Source: Liriodendron chinense
Lineage: Eukaryota > Streptophyta > Magnoliopsida > Magnoliales > Magnoliaceae
Reading direction: 5' to 3'
DNA length: 64,000 nt
Assembly (NCBI GenBank): GCA_003013855.2
Contig: PVNU02004165.1
Span: 62,001 to 126,000, forward strand
The notes under the pieces were generated by a model, which saw only the letters and a program-made list of their open reading frames with translations, was not told the origin of the DNA and made no database searches. Both the position numbers and the translations under genes were made by a program. The first letter of the stretch is position 1, and every line of letters starts with the position of its first letter. Shown here piece by piece: positions 42,650 through 53,294 of the stretch.

Positions 42650-43551
42650 CCTTTGGATGATGGCTTCTAATGAAGGGTTGGGTTTTCATCCTGTGGATAG
42701 TGTTCCAAAGGATTATTTCATGGCGGTAGTTTTCGATGCTACGCAGCAGGAGAATTGGTTGATCCAGCCCTTTACCGCATCGTATTAGTGATAATTTTGC
42801 CCCATGCTCAAGGCGATATTCAGCCTCCCATGATCGTTGTACAATGCAACTCGATTGTTCGTAGAGTGACACCAGTGATGAATCGTAGGCCACCATGCGA
42901 TAGTGGGAAATCACAGGCCACTACTCTAATCGTGAGGATGCTATTACATATGCCGAAGGAGGAGATGGATCTAAAGCAACATAACATCTTTCGAACAAGG
43001 TACACCATTTATAAAAAGGTTTGTGATGTGATCATAAATAGCGGAAGTAGTGATAATATCGTGTCAAAGTATATGGTCGAAAAGCTACAACTAGAGATAG
43101 AAAAGCACCCCTCTTTGTATAAATTTAATAATGCTGTATTCCTTTTTTTCATTTGTAAACATTATAAGCACGAAGTAATGTGTGATGCGGTTGATATGGA
43201 AGTTTGTTACATTTTACTTGGTCGACGATGGCGATACAATCGTGATGCCATGCATAGAGGTCGGGATAATGTATACATCTTCATCAAAGATGGTTGAAAA
43301 ACTAGACTTGCCCTTAGGGGCTTGGATAAATAATTCAAAACTTTTAAAGTGGAGGGGCAGTCTTTCGTAATCGTCTAGGATTTCGCCATGAAAATTGATG
43401 ATGGTGCATTGGATTCGGACGAGTGTAATAAAGAATTGGATCAGGTCTCTAAAATAGAGCCTATGGATGGTGGGCCTCAAGAAGACCAGGCATGTAGCGT
43501 ATCAGAGGATGTGGAGTCGTCTCCTATTGAGACGCTTCCTTCACCTGTATA
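42650..43551 (+). pseudogene. gypsy gag-protease remnant
   Basis: The clearest part (42980-43300) reads KVCDVIINSGSSDNIVSKYM, then VEKLQLEIEKHPSLYKF and VCYILLGRRWRYNRDAMHRG, then NVYIFIKDG. This is the retropepsin-like protease region of plant gypsy elements, where the usual IIDSGSS carries the catalytic Asp; here it is Asn. The gag part before it is reduced and has lost its zinc knuckle. A stop follows KDG, and an acidic segment ending SSPIETLPSPVY abuts the hAT end at 43552. Confidence 0.78.
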
Positions 43552-43559
43552 TAGGGCTG

Positions 43560-43770
43560 GTCATGAGCCGAGTCAGCTCGAGAAGCTCGCTCGACTCGGC
43601 TCAACAAAACTCGCCTCGACTCGCCTCGACTCAGTAGGGCGAGTCAAGGCAATCTTAAATTTAGAAGCTCGAGTTAAAATCGAGTCAAGCTCGAGCACCC
43701 AGTCCCTCGACTCGGCTCGGCTTGAAGCTCGCCTCGAATCAGCTCGACTCGACTCGTAGCTCGACTCGCT
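43560..43770. repeat. Subterminal GACTCG/CGAGTC repeats of the hAT element
   Basis: Dense, imperfect copies of CTCGACTCG and CGAGTC. Such subterminal repeats bind transposase in the Ac family. Open frames across them are low-complexity artefacts. Confidence 0.75.
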
Positions 43771-44054
43771 CGATTTACTGCCTATATATAGGTAGTTTAA
43801 AATAAAATAAAATAAAAAAAACCTAACATCACACCTCTCTACCCTCTCTTTTCCAAAACCCTACCTCCCTCTTCCCTCTCTTTCTCAAAACCGTCGCAAG
43901 TCCTGCACCTCTCTTTCCCTCTCCCAGATCTTCTCTCTCAGACTAGTCTGGCTAGCCAGCGGAGGGGAATCGTCCGCACCTCTCCAACTCTCCTCATCTT
44001 TCTCTTATTTTATTTCCTTTGAACAAGCTAATAAGGTAATGATCGGATGCTTCT

Positions 44055-44531
44055 TTTCCCCGCACCGCTGGGATGCTAGGTGGGGTCCACCGTAATGTTT
44101 ATGAGAAATCTAACCCGTCCATACGTTTTGCAAGATCATTTTAGGATGTGCGACCAAAAATACGGTGGATCCAAAACTCAAGTGGGCTGCATGAGAGGAA
44201 AAATGGTAAAATGAGTTTCCTACCGTTGAAACTTTACTGGGCTCCACCTTTATGTTTGTACCCCATCCAAACCGTTTACAAGGTCATTACCACTGAGATG
44301 AAGTGAAAAAAATGAAGAAAAAAATTTTGATTGGAAAAGTTTGTGGCCACACAAATGTTTAAACGGTGGTCACTGAATACCCACTGTTTCCTCTCGTGAG
44401 GCCCACTTGAGTCTTGGATACGCTTGATGTTTTGCCGCATATCCTAAAATAATCTGACAAAACATATGAACGACGTAGATTTCTCAAAAGCATCACGGTG
44501 GGCCCCACCTTGCATACCAACGCAGGAACGG
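44055..44531. mobile_element. Foldback element F1
   Basis: The left arm GATGCTAGGTGGGGTCCACC is mirrored by GGTGGGCCCCACCTTGCATA on the right. The arms continue through ATTTTAGGATRTGCGRC and CTCAAGTGGGC. It is about 475 bp with arms covering most of each half, and no coding capacity. The superfamily is inferred from F6, which shows a 9-bp duplication. Confidence 0.65.
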
Positions 44532-44533
44532 AA

Positions 44534-45661
44534 GCGGATTGGTTGGTGCACCCTACACCAGTTATGGTGTGGGTTACAACTGGAGAGCAGATTAGGTGAG
44601 ACACTGGCCTCACGCAAGATGGTGCAGCCCTCACAGTGGGGTTACAGTGGAGCCCACCTTGATGTATGTATTATGTATCCATTCCGTTCATCCATTTTCC
44701 CATATCATTTTAGGGCATTATCCAGAAAATTAATCAGAACCAATTATCAGGTGGACCATACCATAAGAAACAGTGGTGGTTAACCATCCTACCATTAAAA
44801 ACCTCTTAGGGAAAAAATTAATGTTTCCGTAGTATTTGTTTACCATCTGATCTGTTGATAAGGTCACATAAGCCTGAATGAAGGGAAAAAACAAATATCG
44901 GCTTGATCCAAAACTTTTGAGTCTCATTAATGGTAAATAAAGACTGTTTCTTATAGTATGGTCCACTGGATGATTAGATCTGCTTCATTTTTTGGCATAA
45001 TTCCCTAAAATGATATGGGAAAATGGATGGACAATGTGGATACAGGATACATACATTAAGGTGGGCCCCACGATAATTCACAGTAAGGGCCGCACCGTCT
45101 TACGTGAGGCCGGGATCTCACCTAATCCGCTCTCGGGTTACAGTGGGTACCTGTCAAACTCTAACATAATGCTTGAGCATGATGAACATAAAAACGATGG
45201 ACCACCCAACAATGGTGTATTTCATACATCTACACCGTCCATCCATTTAAAGAGATGATTTTAGCTCATGACCCAAAAAAAATGAGTAATATCCAGATCT
45301 CAAGTGGACCACACCACAAAAATGATTATCACCGTTAAAAGTATACTAGGCCCCACCATGATGTTTATTTTCCTTCCAAACTGTTCATAAGGTCACACGG
45401 ACCTGGATGAAGGGTTTTTACAAATATCAGATCGATCTAAAACTTCTGTAACTCCTAAGAAGATTTCAATGGTAAACGTTCAATCTCCCACTTCTTTCTG
45501 CAGTGTGTTCCACTTAATCTTTGGATGCATCTTATTTTTAAGATCAAGCCTTATCACTATGTCACCAAATGGATGGACGGTTCAGATATAACACGCACAT
45601 CACAGTGGGGCCCACAGAACTTGGTGACGTCAATGCACCAAGTGTGCACCAGCCAATTCCC
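44534..45661. mobile_element. Foldback element F2, interrupted by F3
   Basis: The left end GGATTGGTTGGTGCACC (44537) is mirrored by GGTGCACCAGCCAATTCC (right end near 45661, reverse strand). The left arm is split by F3 just after GGTTACAAC. The inner arms share GTGGGGCCCAC and ACCGTCCATCCATTT. Confidence 0.6.
44581..45135. mobile_element. Foldback element F3 nested in F2
   Basis: The left arm GGAGAGCAGATTAGGTGAGA and the right arm (reverse strand) CGAGAGCGGATTAGGTGAGA continue as inverted copies for over 150 bp each. The flanks GGTTACAAC (44572-44580) and GGTTACAGT (45136-45144) match at 7 of 9 bases and look like an aged 9-bp target duplication. Confidence 0.75.
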
Positions 45662-45799
45662 TTCCCGGAGAAGCTTCCTCCATCTGTCCACTCACTCATG
45701 TCACCTACACCTACTGACCTACACCTGTCCTTCCTCTAGTGTAGGGCTGCTCACGTCCACTCACACGGTCACACCACACCTATCATTTACCCACCTGCT

Positions 45800-46355
45800 G
45801 GACGCGGATTAGCTACTGACAGGTTGAGTAGCCATGTCGCTACTGAAGTGATGTCACCAACTTCTGTGGCCCCCACTGTGATGTATGTGTTGTATCCACA
45901 CCGTCCATCTAGTTGGAGAGATCATTTTAGAGCGTGAGCTAAATGATAAGTCAGATCCAAAGCTCAAGTGGATCTCACGGAAGAAAACAGTGGGGATTGG
46001 TCTCCTACCATTAAAAACTTCTTGGGGCCACAGAAGTTTTCGATCAAGCTGATATTTTTGTTTTCACTTCTTCCATGTCTGTGTGAACTTATGAACAGGT
46101 TGGATCTCAAACAAACATCATGGTGAGCCCTAGGAAGGTTTCAACGGTTGTGTCACTATCCCCACTGTTTTCTTTGGTGGGATCTACGTGAGCTTTGGAT
46201 CTGCCTCAATCGTTGTCTCACGCCCTAAAATAATCTCTTCAAATGGATGGACGGTGTAGATAAAACACATACATCACAGTGGGGCCCACATAAGTTGGTG
46301 ACGTCACTTCAGTGGTGAGATGGCTACTCAACCTGTCAGTAGCTAATCCGCGTCC
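45800..46355. mobile_element. Foldback element F4
   Basis: The ends GGACGCGGATTAGCTACTGA and its inverted copy (AGTAGCTAATCCGCGTCC) are nearly perfect. The arms extend past ACGTCACCAACTT and GTGGGGCCCAC to the centre. The flanking nonamers CCACCTGCT and CCACCAACC agree at 6 of 9 bases. It is 556 bp with no open frame of note. Confidence 0.8.
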
Positions 46356-46368
46356 CCACCAACCCGTC

Positions 46369-46859
46369 AAGCCTTGCGCAGGAAGTTACTGCACCGGGAA
46401 CTAAGGTGGGGCCCACAGTGATGGTTTTTGATAAATCCACCCGGTCCATCCGTTTTGGGAGCTCATTTTAGGACCTGAGAACAAAAATGAACCGGATACT
46501 AGACTCAAGTGGGCCGAAAACGTAAGGATTGAACGTCCAGAGTTGAAATATTTGTGGAGCCATAGGAGTTTCAAATAAGGATAATATTTGTGTTTCCAGT
46601 TCATCTCAGTAGTAGTGACGCTATGAACAGTATGGATGTCATATAAACATCACTGTAGACCCAGGGAGGTTTCAACGGTAGTAATTTCCCTACCCACCTT
46701 TTCCTTTAGTGAGGCCCACTTAAGTCTTGGATCAGGTTCATTTTTGTTCTCATGTGCTAAAATGAGCTCCCAAAATGGATGGACAGGGTGGATTTATCAG
46801 AAACCATCACTGTGGGCCCCACCTTGGATCCTAGCGCAAGAATTTACTTCGCAAGGCTT
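46369..46859. mobile_element. Foldback element F5
   Basis: AAGCCTTGCG at the left is inverted at 46850-46859. The arms contain AAGGTGGGGCCCACAGTGAT and GATAAATCCACCC in both orientations. No target duplication is recognised. Confidence 0.68.
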
Positions 46860-47063
46860 CCGCAGGGAATCCGCGCCCCTGTCCAACTTTTGTGGGCCCC
46901 ACCATGATGTATGTGTGGTATCCACACTGTCCATTCATTTGGAGAGATCATTTTAGGGCATGCTCGGAAGAATAAGGTAGATCCAAAGCAAAAGTGGACC
47001 CCACCAAAGAAAACAATATGGACAGTGATGTGGACCCCAATATTAGAAAATGGTGAATGGTGA

Positions 47064-47562
47064 GGACGCGGTTTGGCTAGCGACCCTGCCACTAGCTAGG
47101 TGGCTAGTGGTCGGTGCTCTGTGGGCCTCACCATGATGTATGTATTTTATCCCTGCTGTCCATCCATTTTTCCAAATCTCAGGTGGACCACACTACAAGA
47201 AAACAATAGAGATTGAATGTCCACCATTAAAAACATCCTAGGGCTCACTGTAATGTTTATTTGACATCCAACCTGTTGATTAGGTCATACTGACCTGGAT
47301 GAAGGGAAAAAATAAATATTAGATAGATCCAAAACTATTATGGGCCCCAAGAAGTTTTTAATGGTGGACGCTCAATCACCATTGTTTTCTGTGATGTGGT
47401 CCACTTGATATTTGGATCAACCTTATTTTTTGTCTCATACCATAAAATGATATGGAAATATGGATGGACGGCGTGGATGAAACATATACATCATGGTGAG
47501 GCCCACAGAGCACCAACTACTAGCCAATGGCTAGTGGCAGGGTCACTAGCCAATCCGTGTCC
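47064..47562. mobile_element. Foldback element F6 with perfect 9-bp target duplication
   Basis: The 499-bp element has inverted ends GGACGCGGTTTGGCTAGCGA / GGACACGGATTGGCTAGTGA (reverse strand) and long arms through GCTCTGTGGGCCTCACCATG. GAATGGTGA occurs exactly at 47055-47063 and 47563-47571. A 9-bp duplication is the hallmark of the Mutator (MULE) superfamily, so these foldbacks are best read as MULE-derived MITEs. No transposase is present. Confidence 0.85.
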
Positions 47563-47571
47563 GAATGGTGA

Positions 47572-49069
47572 ACGGTTAGAAAACTTTAGCTAAGGTTTTT
47601 TGGAGCATTCTGTTTGTTGTGCAAACTGTGACCCCCCAACCAGTGGAGACCCAACCCCGGTCCAGCAAACATTGATTGGCCCATGCATGTGAGACCCAAG
47701 CCCGGTCCAGTAGGCTACCCAGACCCAAACTTATATTGGTCCGTTTATCATGGTGTGCTTCACTTGACGATTGGATCATTCTGAATTTTGGGGCACCTAC
47801 TCATCATGGTGGGCCTCACATGTTGGACGGATTGGATGCAATGCAGACACCGCGTGGACCCCATAATATTATCCTCCAATTTAATCCCGAATTTGAAAAA
47901 GGGCATATAATAGTCATTCGCAAAGGCATTAATTTACAATCTATGTAAATGGCTCCAACATTCCTCTCTCTCTCTCTAGCTGATTTTTTTGTTATTTTTC
48001 TTGCCACAGATCGGATCGATTTCCTCTTTCTGGTGCTGATTCAAACTTTTGACTGGTGTATGCAAAGTAATCCAGGAACCTGAAGATCATATCCAAACTA
48101 TCAGGTAGGCTATTATATTCTTCAATCCATAGAAAGTTAATATAAATTTCAAATTTTTAATATTGAAGTTCCATAAGATATTTCATTTTCTCTTTAATTA
48201 ATAATTTTTTTGGCACATTCTATGTTTCAATATTTGTTCTTTAAATATTTATGTTTAAGATTCTTTGTTAACTGGCGTTGTTAATTTGTATTTAGGCCAC
48301 TTAGTGGTTTAGCAATGTATCTTCCCGTTTAGGAATTCATATTGAACGAGTACAGTCATTCAACTAAAAATGCTTGTTCTTTATGGATTCCTAAATTGTC
48401 CCATTTTTTACAGTTCGGTACCATACCATGTACTTAGGTTGTCCTCGTTTTCAATTTACATGCAGTTGAAATTTCGATAGCGTCTCCTTATATTTTCTCC
48501 GGATATGTGATTCTTTACTGATTGGTTGCCTTTATCCATGTATAATGGATTACATATGGCAACTAATCAGTATTGAATTTTACATATATTTGGAGAATAT
48601 GGGGAGGTGCTGCCGTAATTTCGGCTCGCATGTAAACTGTATGAGGAAAGTACATGGTATGTTACCGAATGGGATAGAGACAATTAACACCCCTAGATAG
48701 AGACAAGTAGGAATATGTGAGACATTTAGAGACGACTAGCAAACAAATTTAAAACAATTAGGGACAATATATAGTTATTATATGTATGTACCCTGGCGAA
48801 TTTATTGATTAGGGGACTATTTGAGACACTTGTGTCTTGCAGTTTATGGAGGGGCCCCGATATTGTTTGTACTATACATTTATATACACGTATAATTTTG
48901 ATTGACTGATTGCTTGAACTTGTAAAAGCTCATATCTTACTTTACCCTTATTTTCTTTTGATTTATAAATGACTAGTGAGGAAAATTCAAGTATCCAGGT
49001 GTCGATGCGTCAGTCACATCTTCTCTTATTGTGGAGGGAGATGTGACGAAAAATTAAAACAACTTCAAG
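47572..49069. other. hAT interior before the transposase, no gene seen
   Basis: Mostly AT-rich DNA between F6 and the BED region. GAGACCCAAGCCCGGTCCAG-like words repeat near 47645 and 47690. It may hold the transposase 5' intron. Confidence 0.4.
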
Positions 49070-51006
49070 TTTAGTGAGAGGAAAAAAAAGATCAGTGGTA
49101 TGAAATTTTTTTTGATGAGATCACGCAACCAGATGGTTCAATTAAGGTTAGATACAAGTACTGTAAAACTCTTTACAGCAAGATTTATGGTTCTTCTACT
49201 ATTCATTATCAAAGGCATCTAGATAAATGTGTGAAGAGACCAAGAACGTCGACTGGTGGAGTCCAGCAGTTGCTTTCATTTACCGCTTCTGAAAATGATG
49301 ACTCTCAAGCCACGCTATCCACTTATAAGTATGATAAGGAAAAGCTGAAAGAGTGGTATGCAAGATTGGTGATAATTGAGGAGAAGCCGTTTAGGATAGT
49401 AAAAAAGTAAGGTTTTTTTGAAATTTTACAAATTTCTTAATCCTAGATGTGAGAAGGTCTCTCTTCATGCTGTGAAAAGAGAATGTATGAAGATATATAC
49501 AATTGAAAAAGCAAACTTGAAAGCCCTTTTAGCATTCGTATCAAGAATAAGTTTGACTTCGGATATGTGGACATCACCCAATCAAAGAAAAGGATATATG
49601 TCATTAATTGCACACTTTGTTGACGTAGATTGGAAACTCCAAAAGAAGATTTTAAACTTCTGTTACGTTCCTCCTCCTCATACTGGTGTGATAATGTTAG
49701 ACTGCATCTACAATTGTCTGGTTGAGTGGGGCATCGAAAAGAAAATCTCTTCAATAACTTTAGATAATGCATCTTCCAATGATAGATTGTCTTTTTCCTT
49801 ATGTAATCAGTTCAAGGTAGCTAGAAATTTATTCTTTGATAGTAAAATATTCCAAATCAGATGTTATGCTCACATACTGAACTTGATTATACAACAAGGG
49901 CTGAAAATAATTGACTTCACGATCTCCAACATACGAGATATCGTCAAATATATAAGGAGATCACCTTCAAGATAGAATATGTGGAATGATATAATCCAAC
50001 GTTTCAATTTGAAATATAAAAAATAGTTGAAGTTAGATGTTTGCACCCGCTGGAATTCAACTTATGAAATGTTAGATACTGCTTTAGAATTTAAAGTTGC
50101 ATTCCCTAAACTTACGACATATGATAAAATGTACACATACGTGCCTAGTGATAAAGACTGGACGAAGGCTGAACACGTTAACAAGTTCGTCAAAGTTTTT
50201 TATGACCGCACGAAGATTTTCTCTGGAAATAAGTATCCTACAGCAAATCAGTTTCTTCCAGAAATTATTTTCATTATGAATGCTCTAAAAAAGTGTGCTA
50301 ATGAGGGTCCAGATTTTTTGCAAGTGATGGTTTTTAGAATGTAAGGAAAATTTGATAAGTATTGGGCTGACTGTCATTTGTTAATGGCCATTGCAGTTGT
50401 TATGGATCAACAGTACAAGATGGCAATGGTTAGATACGTTTTCATGTTACTTTATTCTAATTCTGAAAGGGTTTCAGCGGAGATTGTCATTATCCGTGCT
50501 GCAGTTGATGAGTTGTTCACTTTATATGTTAGTACTTTCGCCGCGACATCTAATATAGTAGTTACTCCTCAATCTGGGTGTAGTACTTCTACTGGAGGAA
50601 AGTGACATCGTGATTTTATATCTTTCTTAGATGAAGAAGAAATAAAGATGTAAAAAATTAAATTAGAAGTAGAGAAGTATTTGAAGGAGCCAGTCATAAG
50701 GTTACAAGAAGAGGATTTTGATGTTTTGCAGTGGTGGAAGTCGAGAGCTCGAGAATACCCTGACTTTCGGTGATGGCAAGAGACATATTATCAATTCCAA
50801 GTTCAACAGTGGCATTAGAATCGGCTTTTAGTACGGGGAGTAGGGTCGTAAGGAAATATCGAAGCTCCCTCGACTCGAAAACAATTGAAGCACTGATATG
50901 TACACAAGATTGGTTGCATCTAATTTGGGGTGGTAGTAGTTTCGATGTTGAGGAAGATGAGGATGAGAACGCAAATCAAGATGAGAATGCATCTACAATT
51001 GCATGA
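49070..51006 (+). pseudogene. hAT transposase (BED finger, RNase H-like core, dimerisation domain), broken
   Basis: The BED-finger remnant near 49093-49240 reads WYEIFFDEITQPDGSIKVRY, then KYCKTL and HYQRHLDKC, with one zinc Cys changed to Tyr. After a frameshift near 49410 the core reads ISLTSDMWTSPNQRKGYMSL (first Asp, near 49558), SSITLDNASSND (second Asp, near 49760) and IRCYAHILNLI (CxxH). KLDVCTRWNSTYEML (about 50030) and, after more stops, SSTVALESAFSTGSRVV (catalytic Glu, near 50818) follow, with the dimerisation tail ending in acidic EEDEDENANQDEN. At least six stops or frameshifts make it inactive. In intact form it cuts and pastes the element in the nucleus. Confidence 0.9.
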
Positions 51007-51190
51007 AGAAATATATACTTTTAAAGTTTTGGTCAAGCTTTTACGTTTTCTAAAATATTTTCACTTTTTGGACTTGATGGTGTGACATCTAGATAATATA
51101 TGCGAGGCTTTTTATTGGACTTGATGTTGAGGCATGAGAGACTTTTTGGACATACATAATGTTGTTGACTTTTAATTTGTATTTTGTAGC

Positions 51191-51288
51191 AAAAAATATA
51201 ATAAATTGTGGTGAGAGCAGGCTCGCCTCGGCTCGAGGTAAACTCGCCTCGACTCGACTCAAAAAATATAATAAATTGTGGTGGGAGC
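51191..51288. repeat. 28-bp direct repeat bracketing the hAT right subterminal region
   Basis: AAAAAATATAATAAATTGTG continues to GTG(A/G)GAGC at 51191-51218 and 51261-51288, one mismatch, exactly 70 bp apart. The hAT-like GCTCGCCTCGGCTCG sequence lies between the copies. Confidence 0.8.
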
Positions 51289-51639
51289 CGTCAATCTTAA
51301 TGATGATCCAAGTTCAGATAGCCCCACTATTGAAATTTTCATACCACTGACAATTAAGGGCAATGAAATTAAGACAGGAATGATTGAACCCATAGTTGAG
51401 CAAGCAGCAGATGTGGATCCGATGTATATTGCTGAAGATGTAGTGTGAGGATTACCAGAGTTCAACATTATTGTGTTTGATCTTGTGACGACATCAACGA
51501 CACTTTCTCCTATGTACATTAGAGAGGCGAGTAAGCAAAGGCGTCTGAGTTTGAGTTTGCATCGTGGCCCGAGTTCAACGCATAAATCGAGGACGAGTTA
51601 TTTTAAAGTGAAGGGTCTAATGTAGAATAAGGTGGAGGT
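51286..51639 (+). pseudogene. gypsy internal region after the hAT insertion (unrecognised product)
   Basis: An open but short frame reads VNLNDDPSSDSPTIEIFIPL, then TIKGNEIKTGMIEPIVEQAA. It is acidic and I do not recognise a domain. It ends in stops before the purine tract and 3' LTR, so it is the last internal segment of the gypsy element. Confidence 0.5.
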
Positions 51640-52038
51640 TGATGCACATTCTTCACATGGATGGACCAAAAGGTGGACTATAAATCAGTCATAACTTTTT
51701 ATCCCGGATGAGGTACAGATGCACAATATATGGATTCCTACTAAAATTAAGTTTTGTAATGTCTGTTCGTTTCGCTATAAAACTTACTATTACAGTAGAA
51801 AATTGGGATTTTACGAAAAAATTGCTATTTTTGGTTATTCTAATTTTTGTAGATTTCTCTACTTTTAGAGTTTTGTTTATTAGGAGTGTCTACTTTTGTT
51901 GAATAATGAGTTTTAAAAGGATTCTACGTAGTAGTATTCTTTAATTAGAAGTTTATTAGTTTTAGTAACTTTCTATTTTAGGAAACTTACTATTTTTAGT
52001 AAATACGAATTAGGGTTTGTTTAAGGTTATATAAGGTT
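51640..52038 (+). repeat. 3' LTR of the gypsy element (truncated)
   Basis: TGATGCACATTCTTCACATG onward aligns with the 5' LTR for about 400 bp (ATATGGATTCCTA, AACTTACTATTTTTAGTAA, AGGGTTTGTTTAAGGTTATA). Similarity stops where the minus-strand gypsy LTR begins. Confidence 0.72.
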
Positions 52039-52039
52039 G

Positions 52040-52850
52040 TATGGGGAATAGCACAGTATAGACAGGGTGAGATCGATCACTGTCTCTCTCCAAAGGATAA
52101 CTACTCAAACCCACGGAGCTATCGGGACTCCTCAACTGATCTTCTTCGAATCCACGAAGGAATACTCAAATTCAAGAGCAAAACAGTATAAACTCAAGAG
52201 ATTTTATTAATCAAAGATAACATGCCTAAAAATGAATTTAAGCAACCTTAAATAGAGAGAAACTAACCCTAGAAACCCTAAAACGTATTAGAAAAGAATC
52301 CTAAAAAAACTAGGAAAGAATATAAAAAAATAAAAAAATAAATCAGAAAATCGCGCATCAGTCTGTGCATCGTTGGGCGCTTGGTGAAGGGTGGTCGGAC
52401 GCCCTATGAACTCAAAAACAGTCTAGCAAGTAAACTAAATAATTTGGCAAATTTTGGGTGCTTGATGAATTGTGGTCAGGCTCCCGACATTGCCGACGAC
52501 TCAAAAGCTTTGAGAAACTGTCGAGAATCCTGAATTTTGGGAGCCCAATAAAGTGTGGTCGGGCACCGGACATTGCCGACGGCTCAAAAACATCAGGAAA
52601 ACCATCGGGAATATGAAATTATGCTGAATTTTAGCTAAGTCCTCCAAATATTTGAACCAGTGTGGGCAATCTATTGGGGTTCTCGGTCGGTCGAAATTCG
52701 CTGTCGACCATCGATTTTCTTGATCTTCTTCCGGTCCATCTCCTCCATAAACATTGTCGATCAGGGGGCTTCCTTGCTACATATGACTCCCCCACTTGAA
52801 AGAAACTTTCCCTCGAGTTTCGCCTTGGTATTGGGTAACGAACCAGTGCA
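52040..52850 (-). mobile_element. Ty3-gypsy 3' end: LTR plus a few internal codons (minus strand)
   Basis: On the minus strand, from about 52850: CCCTCGAGGGAAAGTTTCTT, then the purine tract CAAGTGGGGGAG, an LTR start near TGTAGCAAGG (52781), a U3 with several GGGC/GCCCGAC words (52350-52600), then GTGGATTCGAAGAAG and GAGAGACAGTGATCGATC near 52080. It shares this closing module with the other gypsy LTRs. Confidence 0.65.
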
Positions 52851-53294
52851 CAGGGATTTCCTGTTTATAGGGGGAGTGCGGATTGCCTGTTTCCAGCGCA
52901 CAGGGATTTCCCAGTAGTGCAGATCCTCTATTTTCAAGATACAGGGATTTCCTGTATCCTGAAATTTTATTGGGCCAGCACATTAATGCTGATGATAGCA
53001 CAGCTCCACATAAAAAATGAAAAAAAAACCCACATTGCGGTACACTTTTTAAGTGGAGCAGATTTTCCAAGATGCCGGCCGTACCTATGATGCTGCGGCC
53101 ATTACCATGAGGTCCACATTGATGTTTGTATTCTATACCCATCCCATTCATTCAGTTTTCTAGATAATTTTAGGGCATTAGCCTAAAAATGAAGAAGATC
53201 CAATTATCAGGTGGACCATACTCTAAGAAACAATAGTTATTGAACACCCTACCATTAAAAACTTCTTAGGGCGCACCCATGCCGTCCATCGGCA
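52851..53294. other. Non-coding stretch between gypsy end and the large inverted repeat
   Basis: It contains CAGGGATTTCCTGT-type words three times (52855-52950) and a half foldback arm (53110-53290: ATTATCAGGTGGACCATACT) like that of F3 and of the inverted repeat's inner arm. No gene is seen. Confidence 0.45.

Larger units (their letters stand above)
43552..51262 (+). mobile_element. Ac-like hAT transposon, decayed, right terminus missing
   Basis: The left end TAGGGCTGGTCATGAGCC at 43552 is typical of plant hAT elements. It runs into subterminal GACTCG/CGAGTC repeats to about 43770, then a CT-rich 5' leader (43820-44000). A transposase pseudogene follows at 49070-51006, and GCTCGCCTCGGCTCGAGG repeats return at 51215-51262. 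The expected closing CAGCCCTA and an 8-bp copy of CCTGTATA are not found, so the right tip has been lost or rearranged. Between leader and transposase about 3.5 kb is occupied by foldback elements. Confidence 0.85.
41973..52038 (+). mobile_element. Ty3-gypsy element lacking RT/integrase, split by an hAT transposon
   Basis: The 5' LTR (41973-42625) is followed by TGGTATCAGAGC (42629-42640), a gag-protease remnant to about 43551, the hAT insertion, more internal sequence (51286-51630), a purine-rich GTGGAGG, and a 3' LTR starting TGATGCACATTC at 51640. The LTRs clearly align (TAAATCAGTCATAAC with TAAATTGGCCATAAC; AACTTACTATTTTTAGTAA in both). The 3' LTR is cut short at about 52038 by another gypsy fragment. 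No RT, RNase H or integrase text is present, so this was a non-autonomous copy before the hAT arrived. Confidence 0.75.

Noticed and set aside
43388..43759. 123-codon frame rich in Leu-Asp-Ser-Ala-Arg
   Set aside because: First part is gypsy remnant; the rest is translation of the hAT subterminal GACTCG repeats.
46636..46956. 106-codon frame and other frames in 44-47.6 kb
   Set aside because: Fall within palindromic foldback arms and appear on both strands because the arms are inverted copies; no domain.
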